Shown here one piece after another: positions 11,225 to 22,900 of a stretch of 64,000 nt of DNA. Under the pieces are notes generated by a model. The model did no database searches. It was not told where the DNA came from and was given only the letters and a program-made list of their open reading frames with translations. The position numbers and the translations under genes are program-made. The DNA comes from Stenopsyche tienmushanensis (Eukaryota > Arthropoda > Insecta > Trichoptera > Stenopsychidae), in contig WACJ01000331.1 in the NCBI GenBank assembly GCA_008973525.1, forward strand, positions 124,001 through 188,000. The letters run 5' to 3'. Position 1 is the stretch's first letter. Each line of letters begins with the position of its first letter.

Positions 11225-11655
11225 TGACCTTTTGAGGAGTTAGCAAATTTAAAATCGATGAAGTCGTTGATGTCATAATCGCTTTACACCGATTACTTTC
11301 TGTTAGCTTCTATCAGCGTAAGACAATCTTCAATTCGAGGCAGGATCAATTGTAAATAAACACTACATAAATATATACAAAAGCACTTCCTTTCTTTACA
11401 TAAACAATGCACAAAAAATTGATTCATTTACTCCTCCTTTAGAAGGAAATGATAATTGGACAATGACTCATTCAACACGCAGCGAAGGACGGCAAGCAGT
11501 TAAAAAATCAAATAGCACACAATATTCGGTCATTTCTTTGCGTAAGCGAATAACACACATTATTAGTCGATCAATTTTAATCCCGAACTGCGCTAAGTTC
11601 TCTTTGTCTCTGTCTGTCTCCGAGCTTCAATGTGCAAGAGTGCTCTACCTGGGAC
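11225..11655 (+). repeat. dispersed repeat unit R, copy 3
   Basis: Matches copy 2 at 8705-9180 from AGCAAATTTAAAATCGATGA to CTTCAATGTGCAAGAGTGCTC. The stretch from 11656 to 12130 is A/T-rich and shows nothing recognisable. Confidence 0.75.
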
Positions 11656-12133
11656 ATAAGAGTTCGGACATATGTATGTCCATACTAATCAAGGAGCTAA
11701 CTTTGAACTTCTTCATGTAAACCTTTGAACCTTCCATATCTACAAACAGTCGGAGACTCGACGATGCACCAAACACTCTTCTTCTACCAGCCACACATAA
11801 AGCACTTCGTCCATCTTTCATACATAGAGTATTATTTTCTATTCGCTCATAAAGCTTACATTAATTCATTTTAGCTCTTTGAGCTATTGATTTACGATTA
11901 CGACATACGATTCTTACATACTGTATATTGTTAAATTAATAACTAATAAATACACGTTTATTAAAAGTGAAGTTTAACTGAAGCATCACCAAAACATTAA
12001 ACACTGTCCAAAACACTAAAGTGGCATATTTAGCAAATTTTTTTAATTACTTAAATAAAGTTAACACAAATATTCAAGAAAAACGAAATTTCCAGCGCAG
12101 TGTAATCAGACTTGAAAAGTAATAAAAAGCTTG

Positions 12134-13036
12134 TCAGTTAGGTTTTTTGAATTGTAATTTCATGGACGGATCGCATTTTAATTCTACAAGAATGGCCTTT
12201 TCATGCGTAGATAAATATTTAGCATCAGTGTCTTCCGTGTTGAATGGTACTCTAATCCAGTTGTTGTCAGAATCAGGATTTGGAAAGTAATTCCTGAAGT
12301 TTCTTTTTAGAGTAATTAAATGTTTAACAAAAATCTGCCGAATTTCATCAGGAAACTGTACATTCGAAGATTCTATAAAATCGTTGAGTGTTGGAAAAGA
12401 CTGATACACACATTCGTGAATGCGTTTCGACCACAAGTCGATTTTTTTATAATCGCTTATATTTTATCTTCAACTTTAAATATATTTACAGCTGCACCTT
12501 GTAGCCTCAAATTCAGTTCATTCAAATAAGTAAAAATATCAGCTAAATAAGCAACCTTATATAACCAGGAATAATCGTTAAAACGTCCATTGAATTCGAA
12601 TTGTGTATCTATAAAAAATAATCGTATTTCATCACAATGTTCAAAAAGGCGATAGAGTACTTTCCTACTTGACAACCAACGTACTTCAGCATGTAATGAT
12701 ACATGTGTATGTTGGCTTCCCATCTCTTCGCATAAAATTTAAAAAAATTGGGAATTGAATGGATGAGCCTTAATGAAATTGACAACTTTATGCAATGTGT
12801 TTTTTTTTTAAATCGGTTGACATATTTTTGAATGCCAATGATTCCCTGTGTATTGAGCAAAGGTTCCAAATGACCTGAGGTGCTACACCTTTAATAAGAG
12901 CAATCAATCCAGCTTTTGCTCCTGACATTGCACGAGCCCCTTCAGTGCAAATTCCAACACATTTTAACCACTCGATCTCATTTCTAATTATAAAATTACT
13001 CAAACTATTAAATATAGCCATAGCTATATAGTACAC
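12134..13036 (-). pseudogene. hAT transposase C-terminal half (ZBED5/FAM200-like)
   Basis: Three minus-strand pieces follow in order: KCVGICTEGARAMSGAKAGL with the CSIHRESLA block (13036-12788), HAEVRWLSSRKVLYRLFEHC with YLADIFTYLNELNLRLQG (12723-12457), and YLSTHEKAILVELKCDPSM (12436-12134). These are the catalytic-region CTDGA-type motif, the conserved HTEVRWLSRG block and the C-terminal region of ZBED5/FAM200-like hAT proteins. Two frameshifts separate the pieces. N-terminal finger and terminal repeats were not found; 13040-13800 holds nothing recognised. Confidence 0.85.
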
Positions 13037-14338
13037 GAAGTTAGTGAATCACAAAATAACAAATCTTATTTAATTTTATATTCAAATTCATATCTAATAA
13101 ATGCTAACAAATTAACATAATTAGAAAGGTCGGTACTCTCGTCCAATTGTAGTGAGTAATATTGAAGTTTGAGCATTCTTGAAATTAACTACTCTTTTAT
13201 ATTATTTGTGTAAAATTACAAAAAGCACTGCCGACAATATTTCAACTGTCATAAAGTGTAGGTATAATTTGGTCGTGTTAACTATCTGTCTATAACGGTC
13301 TGTCGGCTTTCTAAAAAAGTATGTATACATATATATTTTTACGACGGAACGAATACATTTGGCGTACCTTTTGTTACTTAAATAAAGACGGCTTGAAAAG
13401 GAAGAGCTTGAAAGTAAAAAAAATATATTCGGCACTCTTCCTTCATCCTTCCCAGTTTCACAGCCATTTTTTAAATTTTCTTGAAAAAGGACTATAAGTT
13501 AGGAGCCCATATAAAATTTGAGCTTAGGTTTTTTTAATTGTTACGGGCGATTTTAAAGAAATTAGCTATTTTATTATTTTCAATTTTGTATTTTAAATGA
13601 TAAAGTGCTCAGTTTGTTTGCAAGCGCACTCATTACGTATTTCGCTTTTTTAAGTTATTTCTTTTAATGCATTAGCATATGATGAATAAATAATAAAAAG
13701 GCAAATATAAAGTAGAAAACTTTTTTTGGCAATATGCGCTATTTTAGAATATATGTATATTAATACAAAATAAAAACTTGTATTTAAAAGTTTATTTTAA
13801 TTAACACGTATCGTGCCAAGGACATTTTTCAAAAATGACCCACCAGGCCATCATATAAATTTAGTTCTATATTATATATTTATATATAAGGATTATAAAT
13901 TGTGGTCAAAATTAAATAGAACCTATTTTAGGCCATCAGTCACCGGTGACTGACGCGGTCTGTGTGGTCCATATGGGATGCAACGCATATATATATATTT
14001 TTTTTTGTACATATCTTTTTGAATAATACATTGTAATGATACATGATGGTTTATATATTTTTTGGATAGATTACATCTTATTTGTGGTATCAATCACTGA
14101 CGGTTGACGTAGCGTATTACTTCGCGTACAGATTATTTATTCTATGATTCAAATTTACTTTTTCATTATGAAAAACACAAAAGTCAAACGGCACATAACT
14201 ATTCAGATATATTTTTTGATATGTCTATATTGTAACAAATTACATCGACCTTTTTTTATTACATGAAATATGTCATCTGTGACAAGTTTATTTTAACGAT
14301 GAATGGAATTAAATGTTTGAAAAAATTTTAGTCTAAGA

Positions 14339-16691
14339 CAGGGGTCGGCAACCTTTTGAGTCGGAAGAGCCAAAAATTACAATTTTCAAACTTCAAAGTG
14401 TTTAAAGAGCCACAATTTTTTTTCTTGCCAACAATAAATAGTACTCGTATAAATAAAGTTTTTTGGTAAAAATAATCTATTTATTCATATACATATAAGT
14501 AGTATTTTTTAACAACAAATTAGATAATATATATATGGTATTATTAGATAATCACTTATTATTTAAGTAAAAAATCTAAACATTTACTTACAACACTAAC
14601 TTGTACTTAAATAACAAATAATTAAGCAAACAAATTCAATGGGAGTGATGGTTTTGCATGATTATTCAAGTAGAAAATTTAAACTTTTCTAAACAATATA
14701 ATTTATACTTAAAAATAAATAAAACAATAACATACATTTGAGCAAATAAATTTAATAGGAGTGTTGGTTTTGCATGGTTTTAGAAAGTTTGGATACATTT
14801 GGCTCATAACTTGTTGTTTTAAGTTTCAAACACGGCTCTAAATTTTCATTTGTTAGTTGGCTTCTTACTTAACTTTTAATTATGTTTATGCAAGAGAACG
14901 CTTGCTCGCACGAATATGTCGATCCGAAGATAGTGAGCACTCTAAATGCCAACTTCTTCATCTCACTGTAGCAATCTGGAAGATTATTCTATGCGTCGAA
15001 TATAAGTGTCTTAACTCGCGGCATTTCTTTTAAAGCTGTCCACTTTTGTTCCTCCAACTCTTCCAACTTGCTTTTCAACTCTGTAAAATTTCCACTCCAC
15101 AAAGCTTTACTTTTTAAATCGGACAATTGCATTTCTAGAGATTCAGTATTAACTCCAAATGGCTCAATGTATTATAGATTTCGTTACTATTTGTGTTGAG
15201 AGGACTTACTATGAATGCTATAATGGTTTTATTGGTTTTGAATTGCTGAAATTTGTCAGCAAACTCATCTTTAATTTTTTTTATAACTGTGCTGAAGTAA
15301 TTCGTGTCAACAGTCTCAATGGTTTTATCGCGATATTGCTTTAGACATTAAAAATTAAGTAATTTACCACTCTGAATATCTTCTGCAATAATAATTAATT
15401 TTTCTTCGAAACAAATCAACTCTTCTACCAAAACATAGGCTTGGTTTCCCTTTCCTTGCAGTTTTAGATTCAGATCTTTTAATTTCGCCGTGATATCCAC
15501 CATAAAGTAAAATTTTTGCAACCATTTGTCGTTCTCTAGTTCAGGGTGATTAATGCTTTTTTCGTTGAGGAATGTATTTATTTCATTCAATCACAAAGCA
15601 AAACATTTCAACACCTTACCTTTGTAGCCATCGCACTTTATTGTGAAGAGGGAAGTCGGCCGACGGTAGAGTGCTTTTGACAAGATGCTATTAACAATCT
15701 TGATTACCAAAATTCATGACCTCAACTATTTCGGCCGGAAATGTTTGGGTACAAAGCGCTTCTTGGTGTATTATGCAGTGAAACGTAAGTATTTCGTGAT
15801 TTATTTTGCTCTGAAGAATCGTTATTATCCCTTTATTTTTTCCTGTCATACTTCTGGCTCCATCAGTTGCCATCGAAACGATTTTATTCAAATCGATCTT
15901 ATTATCTTCGAGGCATTTTTGCACGTTTTTCGCTATATCTTCCCCTCTAGTTCGTACCGAAAGCGGTAGCAATCCTAGAAGCTCTTCTTTTGGACCTTGA
16001 GAAGACATACACCTGATAAAAAAGGCAACTTGTGCCGTATCTTTTATGTCGCTCACCAAGAACAACTATAGCAAGTGATAAGACAGAAGCCAGTTAAATG
16101 TCTTCCACCTGCAAATATGTTACATTTGAAGATATTTTAGCTATTCTATATTGTACTGATTTAGCGGATAGTGGCTAATCTTTGATTTTTTTCAAGATTT
16201 CTGATTTGTTTTTGAAATCACGAAACAGTTCTTCAGATACACGTATGAAGCAATCTTTGACATACTCACCATCTGTGAATGGTTTACCTTTTTTGCAATT
16301 TCTAATGATATCACAAAGCTTGCCAGATTAACATTACTTGTAGATTGAGTCCAGTTACTTAACATGGGACTTGATTGCTGTTTTTGTTTTTGGAGCTCGT
16401 CGACAACTTTTTTTCGTTCTTCGCCGGCTGAATATTTACTAGCAAATTGAGTATGTTTTGAATTGAAGTTTCTCTCTAAATTTGATTTCTTATTGTTTGC
16501 AAGTTTTTCGTGGCAAATGAGACAGACGGGAGGCCATCTGAGTTGCATATGAAAGCGAACGACTTCGTGCAATCCCGATTGAGTTCTCGATGCTCTTCTT
16601 CAGTTTTCCTTTTTTGAGTAGACGCCATGCTTGGGTAAAGCTGTGATAAAGAGCCGCATGTGGCTCGCGAGCCGCTGGTTGCCGACCCCTG
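14339..16691 (-). mobile_element. complete hAT element (GTF2IRD2-like lineage) with 8-bp target duplication
   Basis: Inverted termini are CAGGGGTCGGCAACC (14339-14353) and GGTTGCCGACCCCTG (16677-16691). They are flanked by the perfect 8-bp duplication GTCTAAGA at 14331-14338 and 16692-16699, as expected for hAT transposition. Length is 2353 bp. The transposase lies on the minus strand. The insertion is inside the 5' non-coding region of piggyBac copy 1. Confidence 0.95.
14760..16628 (-). pseudogene. hAT transposase, GTF2IRD2/ZBED-like, frameshifted
   Basis: The start is probably the ATG at 16628 (MASTQKRKTEEEHREL), followed after a frameshift by the BED-like finger CLICHEKLANNKKSN. Then come DIKDTAQVAFFIRCMSSQGP and IVSMATDGARSMTGKNKGII with HCIIHQEALC (16065-15691), and [20 protein letters not shown] (15590-15348). 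The C-terminal dimerisation block with TIFGSTYSCKQAFSCI lies at about 14930-14860. That is the complete domain order of this hAT group, in four or more frames, so the gene is dead. A second copy is at 60830-62105. Confidence 0.9.
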
Positions 16692-16937
16692 GTCTAAGAC
16701 AATACAATTGAGAAGACTCTTTTTTATTGGTTTTTAGAACATTTATTTTAAGTACTATAAACAATAGAGAATATAATTCCATTTTTTCACTATTTATTCA
16801 ATAGAAACGATTGTTTTTACTTTTTTCTGTTCAACCCCCAAAATAAAGAGACGTTTTCTATTAGTCTTATTTTAACCAATATTATTGGTTCAAAATATCA
16901 TGCTTTCAAAGTATAAGTCTTACTTAGTCCCGATCCT

Positions 16938-17375
16938 ATGGTACCCAGTATTTATTTATATTGGAGCAAAGACATTCATTTCAGGCAGAAATTTCCACAA
17001 AGTATAATGATTTTGCTCCAAATGATGCATTTTGCGGATAATTCCACTGCAAACTCAGAAGATCGGTTAGCAAAAATTCACAATATTGTCGATGATCTCA
17101 ATATCAATTATAAAAAATATTATGAACCACAAGAATATGTCTGTGTTGACGAAAGCATGATACCTTTTCGAGGAAGAATCTCTTTTCGGCAATATATGAA
17201 ATCCAAAAAGCACCGATATGGCTTGAAAATTTTCAAACTGTGTACTGGCTCTGGATACGAAATCGAACTGTTTTATCTTTCCTTTTTTGAATTTCAGAAA
17301 TTATCCCGGCCAGCATGGCAAACTCCAGTGTGCTGCGTCGAAACCTACGCGTTATTATATCAGGGGATCCCCTAA
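16938..17375 (+). pseudogene. piggyBac transposase fragment (copy 1)
   Basis: A 145-codon frame with YLYWSKDIHFRQKFPQSI, ENPEDRL-type NSEDRLAKIHNI, then EYVCVDESMIPFRGRISFR and QYMKSKKHRYGLKIFKLC. The VDESMIPFRGR block contains the first catalytic aspartate of DDE_Tnp_1_7 (piggyBac) transposases, and YMKSKKHRYGLK is the next conserved block. The N-terminus is missing because a deletion joins MITE remnant sequence to the frame at about 16930. The remaining catalytic residues and the cysteine-rich C-terminus are absent. Confidence 0.9.
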
Positions 17376-17744
17376 TATACTATCGTTTTGGCTGGGTGTA
17401 GTTTATGAGCAGGACGGCATTATGTCTCAAATTCTAGTGCTAGACATATGATGTGATTATCATGGCCGCTAAAAATTGTTTACATGCGTCGACACTTGAA
17501 GCATGTATAGTATTAACAGGATGTTTTTATTTATTTTTTATATTTGACTAAGACGATATAAGAGATATAAGACTTCAACAATATTCTATTTGTGAAATGA
17601 ATAAAACAATATCTATTAGTTTCTTCTTCAAACAAAAACATAAATCGATCTTCGTTTTTTCAACTTGTTAGATTTATTTATGAACCAATTATTTTAAATT
17701 TATACGCACTATACTGTGGATCGGGCCTAAAAGTCCTCCATGAT

Positions 17745-18740
17745 AATTTCGGAAAATTTATTTTTTGACAACGGAACTAATTTTTCTTCGGCGTATGAAA
17801 ATCCACAATACGATGTATTAATCGTAGCAAATGTATTTAGTCAGTCTTTTCTTTAGAAAAATTAAATGTTCTATTATTGGGGAAATAATTCCTTCGGGAA
17901 TGTTTTCGTTAAGTGAAGTAAATATATCTACTTTTTTTCTATTATTCGATTTTTCCAAAGAGTTATTTTTTCCGAAATTCTGTCGTTTTAACAATGGATG
18001 TCAAAAAAATTTCGTTTTTTCCTCGAATGCTTGTGTTGATTTTATTTAAGTAATTAAAAATATCTGCTAAATATCCCATTTTAGTACACCAATCACTATT
18101 CCGAAGACGTTTTACAAAATCATCCATACCTGCATTTTGAAAAAAAATCAACAATTCATTCTCAAGTACTATGAATCGACAGAAGATTTTATCCCTAGTT
18201 AACCACCTGACTTCCGTGTGAAAAAGCAAACATTCGTACCTAGCTTCCAAAGAAACGCAAAGATTTTTAAATATGCGTATTTTTAAAGAATTTTATTAAA
18301 TTCATCATATTTACAACATGATCTAGTACAGGTTTTGGTGCTGCTGGTAATGTTTTCGAAACTAAAGATTATCTATGGAAAAAACAGTGCGTAGTTATAA
18401 TATTAGTATTTCTTGTCTTTGCAACGGAAACAAATCCTTTTTATTGAGCCTATCATTGAAGGAGTACTATCTGTAAAAATTCCTTCACATAACTCCCATG
18501 ATATTTTATTTTTTTCTAAATATGAAGAAATAGAATCAAAAAAATCTTGTCCTGTCGTATGCTCGATAAGTTTTTTGCAGCATAAATATTGATCTTTCGT
18601 TGACTTTCATAATTTCGTCAACGAATTTTTCGATTTTCACGATTTTGCAGAATTTTTTTGCGGTGCACTTGCAATAAACTTGCGATGCACCGGTTGAAAA
18701 ACACTGATTTAAAACATGCAAAAAAAATGTTTCCACGTGG
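17745..18740 (-). pseudogene. hAT transposase remnant (ZBED5-like)
   Basis: Minus-strand pieces: LSWELCEGIFTD-like segment with PSMIGSIK (about 18520-18430), CLLFHTEVRWLTRDKIFCRF and GYLADIFNYLNKINTSIRG (18250-18040), then ENIPEGIISPIIEHLIFLKKR (about 17915-17845). The HTEVRWL block identifies it as a relative of the 13036-12134 remnant, but it is a different lineage. A fragment of MITE family M (inverse TGTGGATCGGGCCTA) sits at 17713-17735. Frameshifts and stops throughout. Confidence 0.8.
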
Positions 18741-18750
18741 CTACCATAAA

Positions 18751-19022
18751 TTAAATAAAAGACACGATGGGATAAATTATTATCTTTCTCCGTGTTTAAT
18801 ACTAATGAAAAAATGAAGCTCGACCCTCAAGTGTTCAGTGACTACATGGTTAGTTTTTGCTCTCATAGATATTGCTCGTGTCTTTGTTCAAGTTTGCAGA
18901 ATAACATACGAAAGCAATAAATCAGGCTCATTTTTTCAGAACCCACTGTTTTCACATTTCAGTCTGTTGATATTATTTTGTTTAGAAGATTTTAGAATAT
19001 TTCTGTCAATTGACATAAACGA
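18751..19022 (+). repeat. 250-bp dispersed repeat, copy 2
   Basis: Matches 9316-9570, including TCAAGTTTGCAGAATAACAT and the A/T-rich end ATAAACG. It leads straight into the hAT remnant at 19040. Confidence 0.7.
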
Positions 19023-19039
19023 TGTACAATGTTTTATTT

Positions 19040-19370
19040 GAAATGTCGCCTCTTTCTATTTCTTTTCAAAATAGAGATATAATTGTCGTGCAAGCCGACA
19101 CATTGATTCGGTCTATAGAAGAGATGAAAGAACGCAAAGGGGAAAAATTGCTAGAGGCAGAAATTGCGATTGAAGGAATGGAATTTGAAAAAATAAAATT
19201 ATGTACCAAGTTTCGTTAATTGATCCAGGTCAGTTTTTAAATAGCATTGTAAACAATATGAAGGAACGATTAATAACAAGTACTATTTCATCGAATGAAT
19301 CTACTTTACGAAGAAATGAATGCTTAAATATTGTGTCCGAATTACGAGTACATATGTACTAAATATCGAT
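19040..19370 (+). pseudogene. hAT transposase internal fragment (KIAA1586-like)
   Basis: Frames ISFQNRDIIVVQADTLIRSI and IEGMEFEKIKLCTKFR, then after one frameshift LIDPGQFLNSIVNNMKERL, resemble the middle of KIAA1586-like hAT transposases (RDLTLIQA-type block, then FLNxLxxNMxxRL). It ends at 19383 where another element's terminus begins. The N-terminal counterpart may be the remnant at 9848. Confidence 0.6.
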
Positions 19371-19383
19371 GACTGGTCTATAG

Positions 19384-19425
19384 CAGGGGCGTCCAACCAG
19401 TCGATCCAGATCGAACGGTCGATCT
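19384..19425 (+). mobile_element. hAT terminal-repeat stub
   Basis: CAGGGGCGTCCAACCAGTCG is a typical hAT left end. It stops at a TTAA (19426-19429) followed by CCTTTCCCTTACTG, which is where the piggyBac copy on the minus strand appears to end, suggesting a piggyBac insertion into a hAT. Confidence 0.5.
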
Positions 19426-19964
19426 TTAACCTTTCCCTTACTGTGATAAAATCAGGCGCGCGCTCCGGCGGCAACATATTTTTGTCGTGTATGAAGCTGA
19501 TTTAAAAATCGTAAAAAGTGAACATTTATAACTATATTGCTTTTATTGACTATATTTGAGGTTGAAATGTAACAAATTTTGTAATATTAGCTCTGAAAAG
19601 TGTCTGAAAACGAGAAAAAACATCGTAAATAGCCGACAGGCCCATCGCAGAGAACGCCTTGAGTGCTACTGAATGCGAGCTGGGAGTACCAAAAAAACGT
19701 CACGTGTAGATTAGATCGGTGCTTTCCAATCATTTCATCATATTTTTCATTGAATAAAAAGACAATGCTTATAAATATCACAAATATGTAAAAATATAAT
19801 GTAACTGACATTACTCATATTTATTTCTTTATTTTATAAGCAGCTTTTCCATAGTACGTAATAATATAAAAATAAAATACACACACAAAAAAGAAATAAT
19901 AAAATAAATAATAAAAAGTTAAAATATTAAATTAAATTTGAAAAATATAAATTAAACGAAATAT

Positions 19965-22900
19965 CTATTTTGCGTTCATTCTCTCACAATCAGAACAAAA
20001 TGTTTTTCTGTGTGTCGTGCAAACAGGTTTTTTACAAATACTGCAAACTAGCGTGCTCCTTTTTTTGTTGTTGGATAAGAGCAAAACTTGCAAGCTCTTG
20101 CCAACGTTCGGGAAGCTGTTGATGTTCATGCACCGTCCTGAGAATTGCTTGTGATATTTATTATAGCCGTGTCAGGTGATATTTTTTGGTAATGGGACAT
20201 TACAATGTCAAAAGCGGCTTGTTGTGGTTTATACAGGGTCGTAAGTAGAGCGTGGCAAAGCAGGCGCCTGCCACGGGCGCAACAGGGATTGGGGCGCAAA
20301 ACGCAGGATACCGACCCGATTGAGAGAGTTGTACGTGATTTTTATTTTACTTGACCATTTTACTCTAAATGCATTAACACGTAAATTGACATAAGATTCG
20401 CAATGAGTCATTTTCGATATCTCTCATGGGGTTCCCGATTCTTCGTTTGGAGATAATATGTACATACTTGCTTCATTACTCATAATTGGCTCGAGATAGA
20501 TAACACCATCGATGTCATTAATTCAAAGCAACATGATATAATAATTGATTAGCGATGCTTTATCTCCACTTTAGCGGTGATCCAATTTTATGGATAATCA
20601 GTGTTCCCGATGAAGCTCGTAAGAATTTTAAGTGTCGACCCGATTAGTCATTTTTGGATACCCGAAAAAAAGTGTTTCGGCGCTCGTTGTATCATCTCCT
20701 TATATTGCTTCATCAGCACCAACACCACCTACGCCCCTCGGCCAGTGCGCCCCTCGGCCAGTGCGCCCCTGCCTCATTTTCGTCCAAACGAAAAATACAC
20801 GAGAAACACTAATAAGTAAGTAAATGTAAATTATGTCAATATTAGATGTTCTTACAATTTATTGCGGTTTTTTTCTCAATGCAATTTTTTTCAATTTCGA
20901 TAACAGAGGTCGCGCGTTATCGTGCTGGAAAATAATGGTGCATCTATTCACCAAAGTTGGCTTCTCTTGATGTAAAGCGTCGGAGCGGGGGCGCTCTCGG
21001 GGCAGAGCCCCCGGGCGGCGCCCCGCTCCCATGCGCTCGTCGTGATGGTTGCACTAGCGCGCGAGTATTCTGTTTGAATTGCCTTTATATGACTCAAGAT
21101 ATAGGTGCATTAAAACATAATACATACGTCCAAATTAATAAAAAAAAAATCAATAAAAAAATGTTCAATTTCTTATGTCCAACATGCATAGCATCTGCTT
21201 GCTGTTGCTTAATTATTTTTGCCTATTATTGTGTTGCGAAAATAAAAGGAATGAGTTGCTGTGCAAATCTGTCAGTTTACTTTTGAAGAAGTAGAAAGGG
21301 GGAATAAAAAAATGGTCAGCGATAAGAATGGTGCTCGTTAATTATCAAAATAAATGCCTGACTTCTATGCTCCTTGTGAGCATCTTTCGTCCATTGCCGT
21401 TGCTTTGCGGTCTTTATTGGAGATTGTTTACACTTTCAGATCTTTTAGTTGGTCATTGGTGCTTTAATTTTCGGTAAAATTGGTAGCCAAAATCTAGGAA
21501 TGCTAGTGCCGTCATATCGTCTGTTGATTGCAGAGTTTCTTCGTTTTTTGATCTTTTGTAATTTTGATGCTGACGTTTTTGACTGTTGCTATAGTTTATG
21601 TGCCGCAAAATTGATGTGATGATCGTTCTTCGTAACATATTCGGTTATTGCTGATTTGTAATCCAATTGCAAAACTGCTTTCTGATATCCTCTCACCCTG
21701 TGGGCGATCTATCTATTGGTTTTTTCAATGTACGTAATTTCAATGTTTTCAATGCCCTGTGTTTCCCTGTACTCTGTTGATGCTCGCACCGGAAACTGCA
21801 CGCGCTTCAATTCAAATAGCATATCAGTCGGAATAATTGGGACACATCTTCTTTCCATTTCAAACTGAAGCTTTGATGATATTATTCATCATCTTTTTCT
21901 CTAAAAGTCTGGTACTGTTGCTACAATTTTAATTTATTTCAATTTAGTTGCCAATTTTCAGTGTTAAAATACACAATTCAAATATATTTTTTAAATAGAA
22001 CGATGAACTAACTGAATGTTACCTTTATTTTTTGTTCATGTGTTTGGGTGTCATTTGATAAATGCCTTTTTATATAATTCAAATCAAAAAGTTACTTTTT
22101 GCATTTTGTCGCGCTGATACACGCACCATACATTGAAAACCTCTGTTTTGTTTAAATATATCTATGCAGTAAGCTCTTTTGTAGGTACCACTAAAATTTC
22201 GTTTCAATCTATTAGCTGGTTTAAGAATTATATCAATTTTACGAAAGAAGTAGAGTTTCATGAATTTCTTACGAAATCGCCCGGACTTTCAGCGAAGCTT
22301 AGCGCGAAACGCACGGACTGTAAAGTATTTATGTTTTGTAAATTTAATTCTTCGTTTTCGCCGATAGTCATTTCTTCCCAAATATATTTTTCCGACAATT
22401 TTAGACTTTTTTATGCGTATTAGCATAAAAAGCTTTGTTCTTTATAGAAAAATGAGGGATAAGTTCCATTATTTTTTAAAATGGCATAATATCAAAATCG
22501 CATAAAAAAGATCCGCATAAAAACAGACCAAAGTAAAATATATTGGAAGTAGAATGCGATAAAACTTTTACTACTTTAGTACTTGATGTTTATAATATGT
22601 ATGTACTTCAAGTCGGTATATCGCAAAAATCCAATTATTTATCAAAATTAATTTATCTTATTTTGAGAAGTTTGAGAGTTTTTGAGCCACCTAAGTTTGT
22701 TTTCATTTTGATGAGTTTCGTCGGTGTGAGATAAGATTTGAAGTGTCGGCGAAGACGGTATGCATGAACTTATTCTGGCGCAATAAGCAAGTATTATCTG
22801 CTAACACATGACGGTATTTGACGGTAACTGTGCATCGATGGGTTAAATGACATTTTCTCGAAACTGCATTTTCAAAAACGGCTGTTTTTGACTGACCCGG

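Larger units (their letters stand above)
13805..17400 (+). mobile_element. piggyBac-family element, copy 1 (3' end lost, hAT inserted)
   Basis: The left end is TTAA (13801-13804) followed by the 13-bp terminal repeat CACGTATCGTGCC, identical to both ends of copy 2 at 43702-45870. The non-coding 5' region runs to 14338, is interrupted by a hAT element (14339-16691), resumes at 16700 and reaches a transposase fragment at 16938-17375. No matching right terminal repeat was found, so the 3' end, ending near 17400, is truncated. From there to 17710 nothing is recognised. Confidence 0.85.

Noticed and set aside
20957..21286. 109-codon frame in the 20233 hAT-type element as a gene.
   Set aside because: Its first half translates a GC-rich hairpin-like patch and its second half is A/T-rich; no recognised domain.
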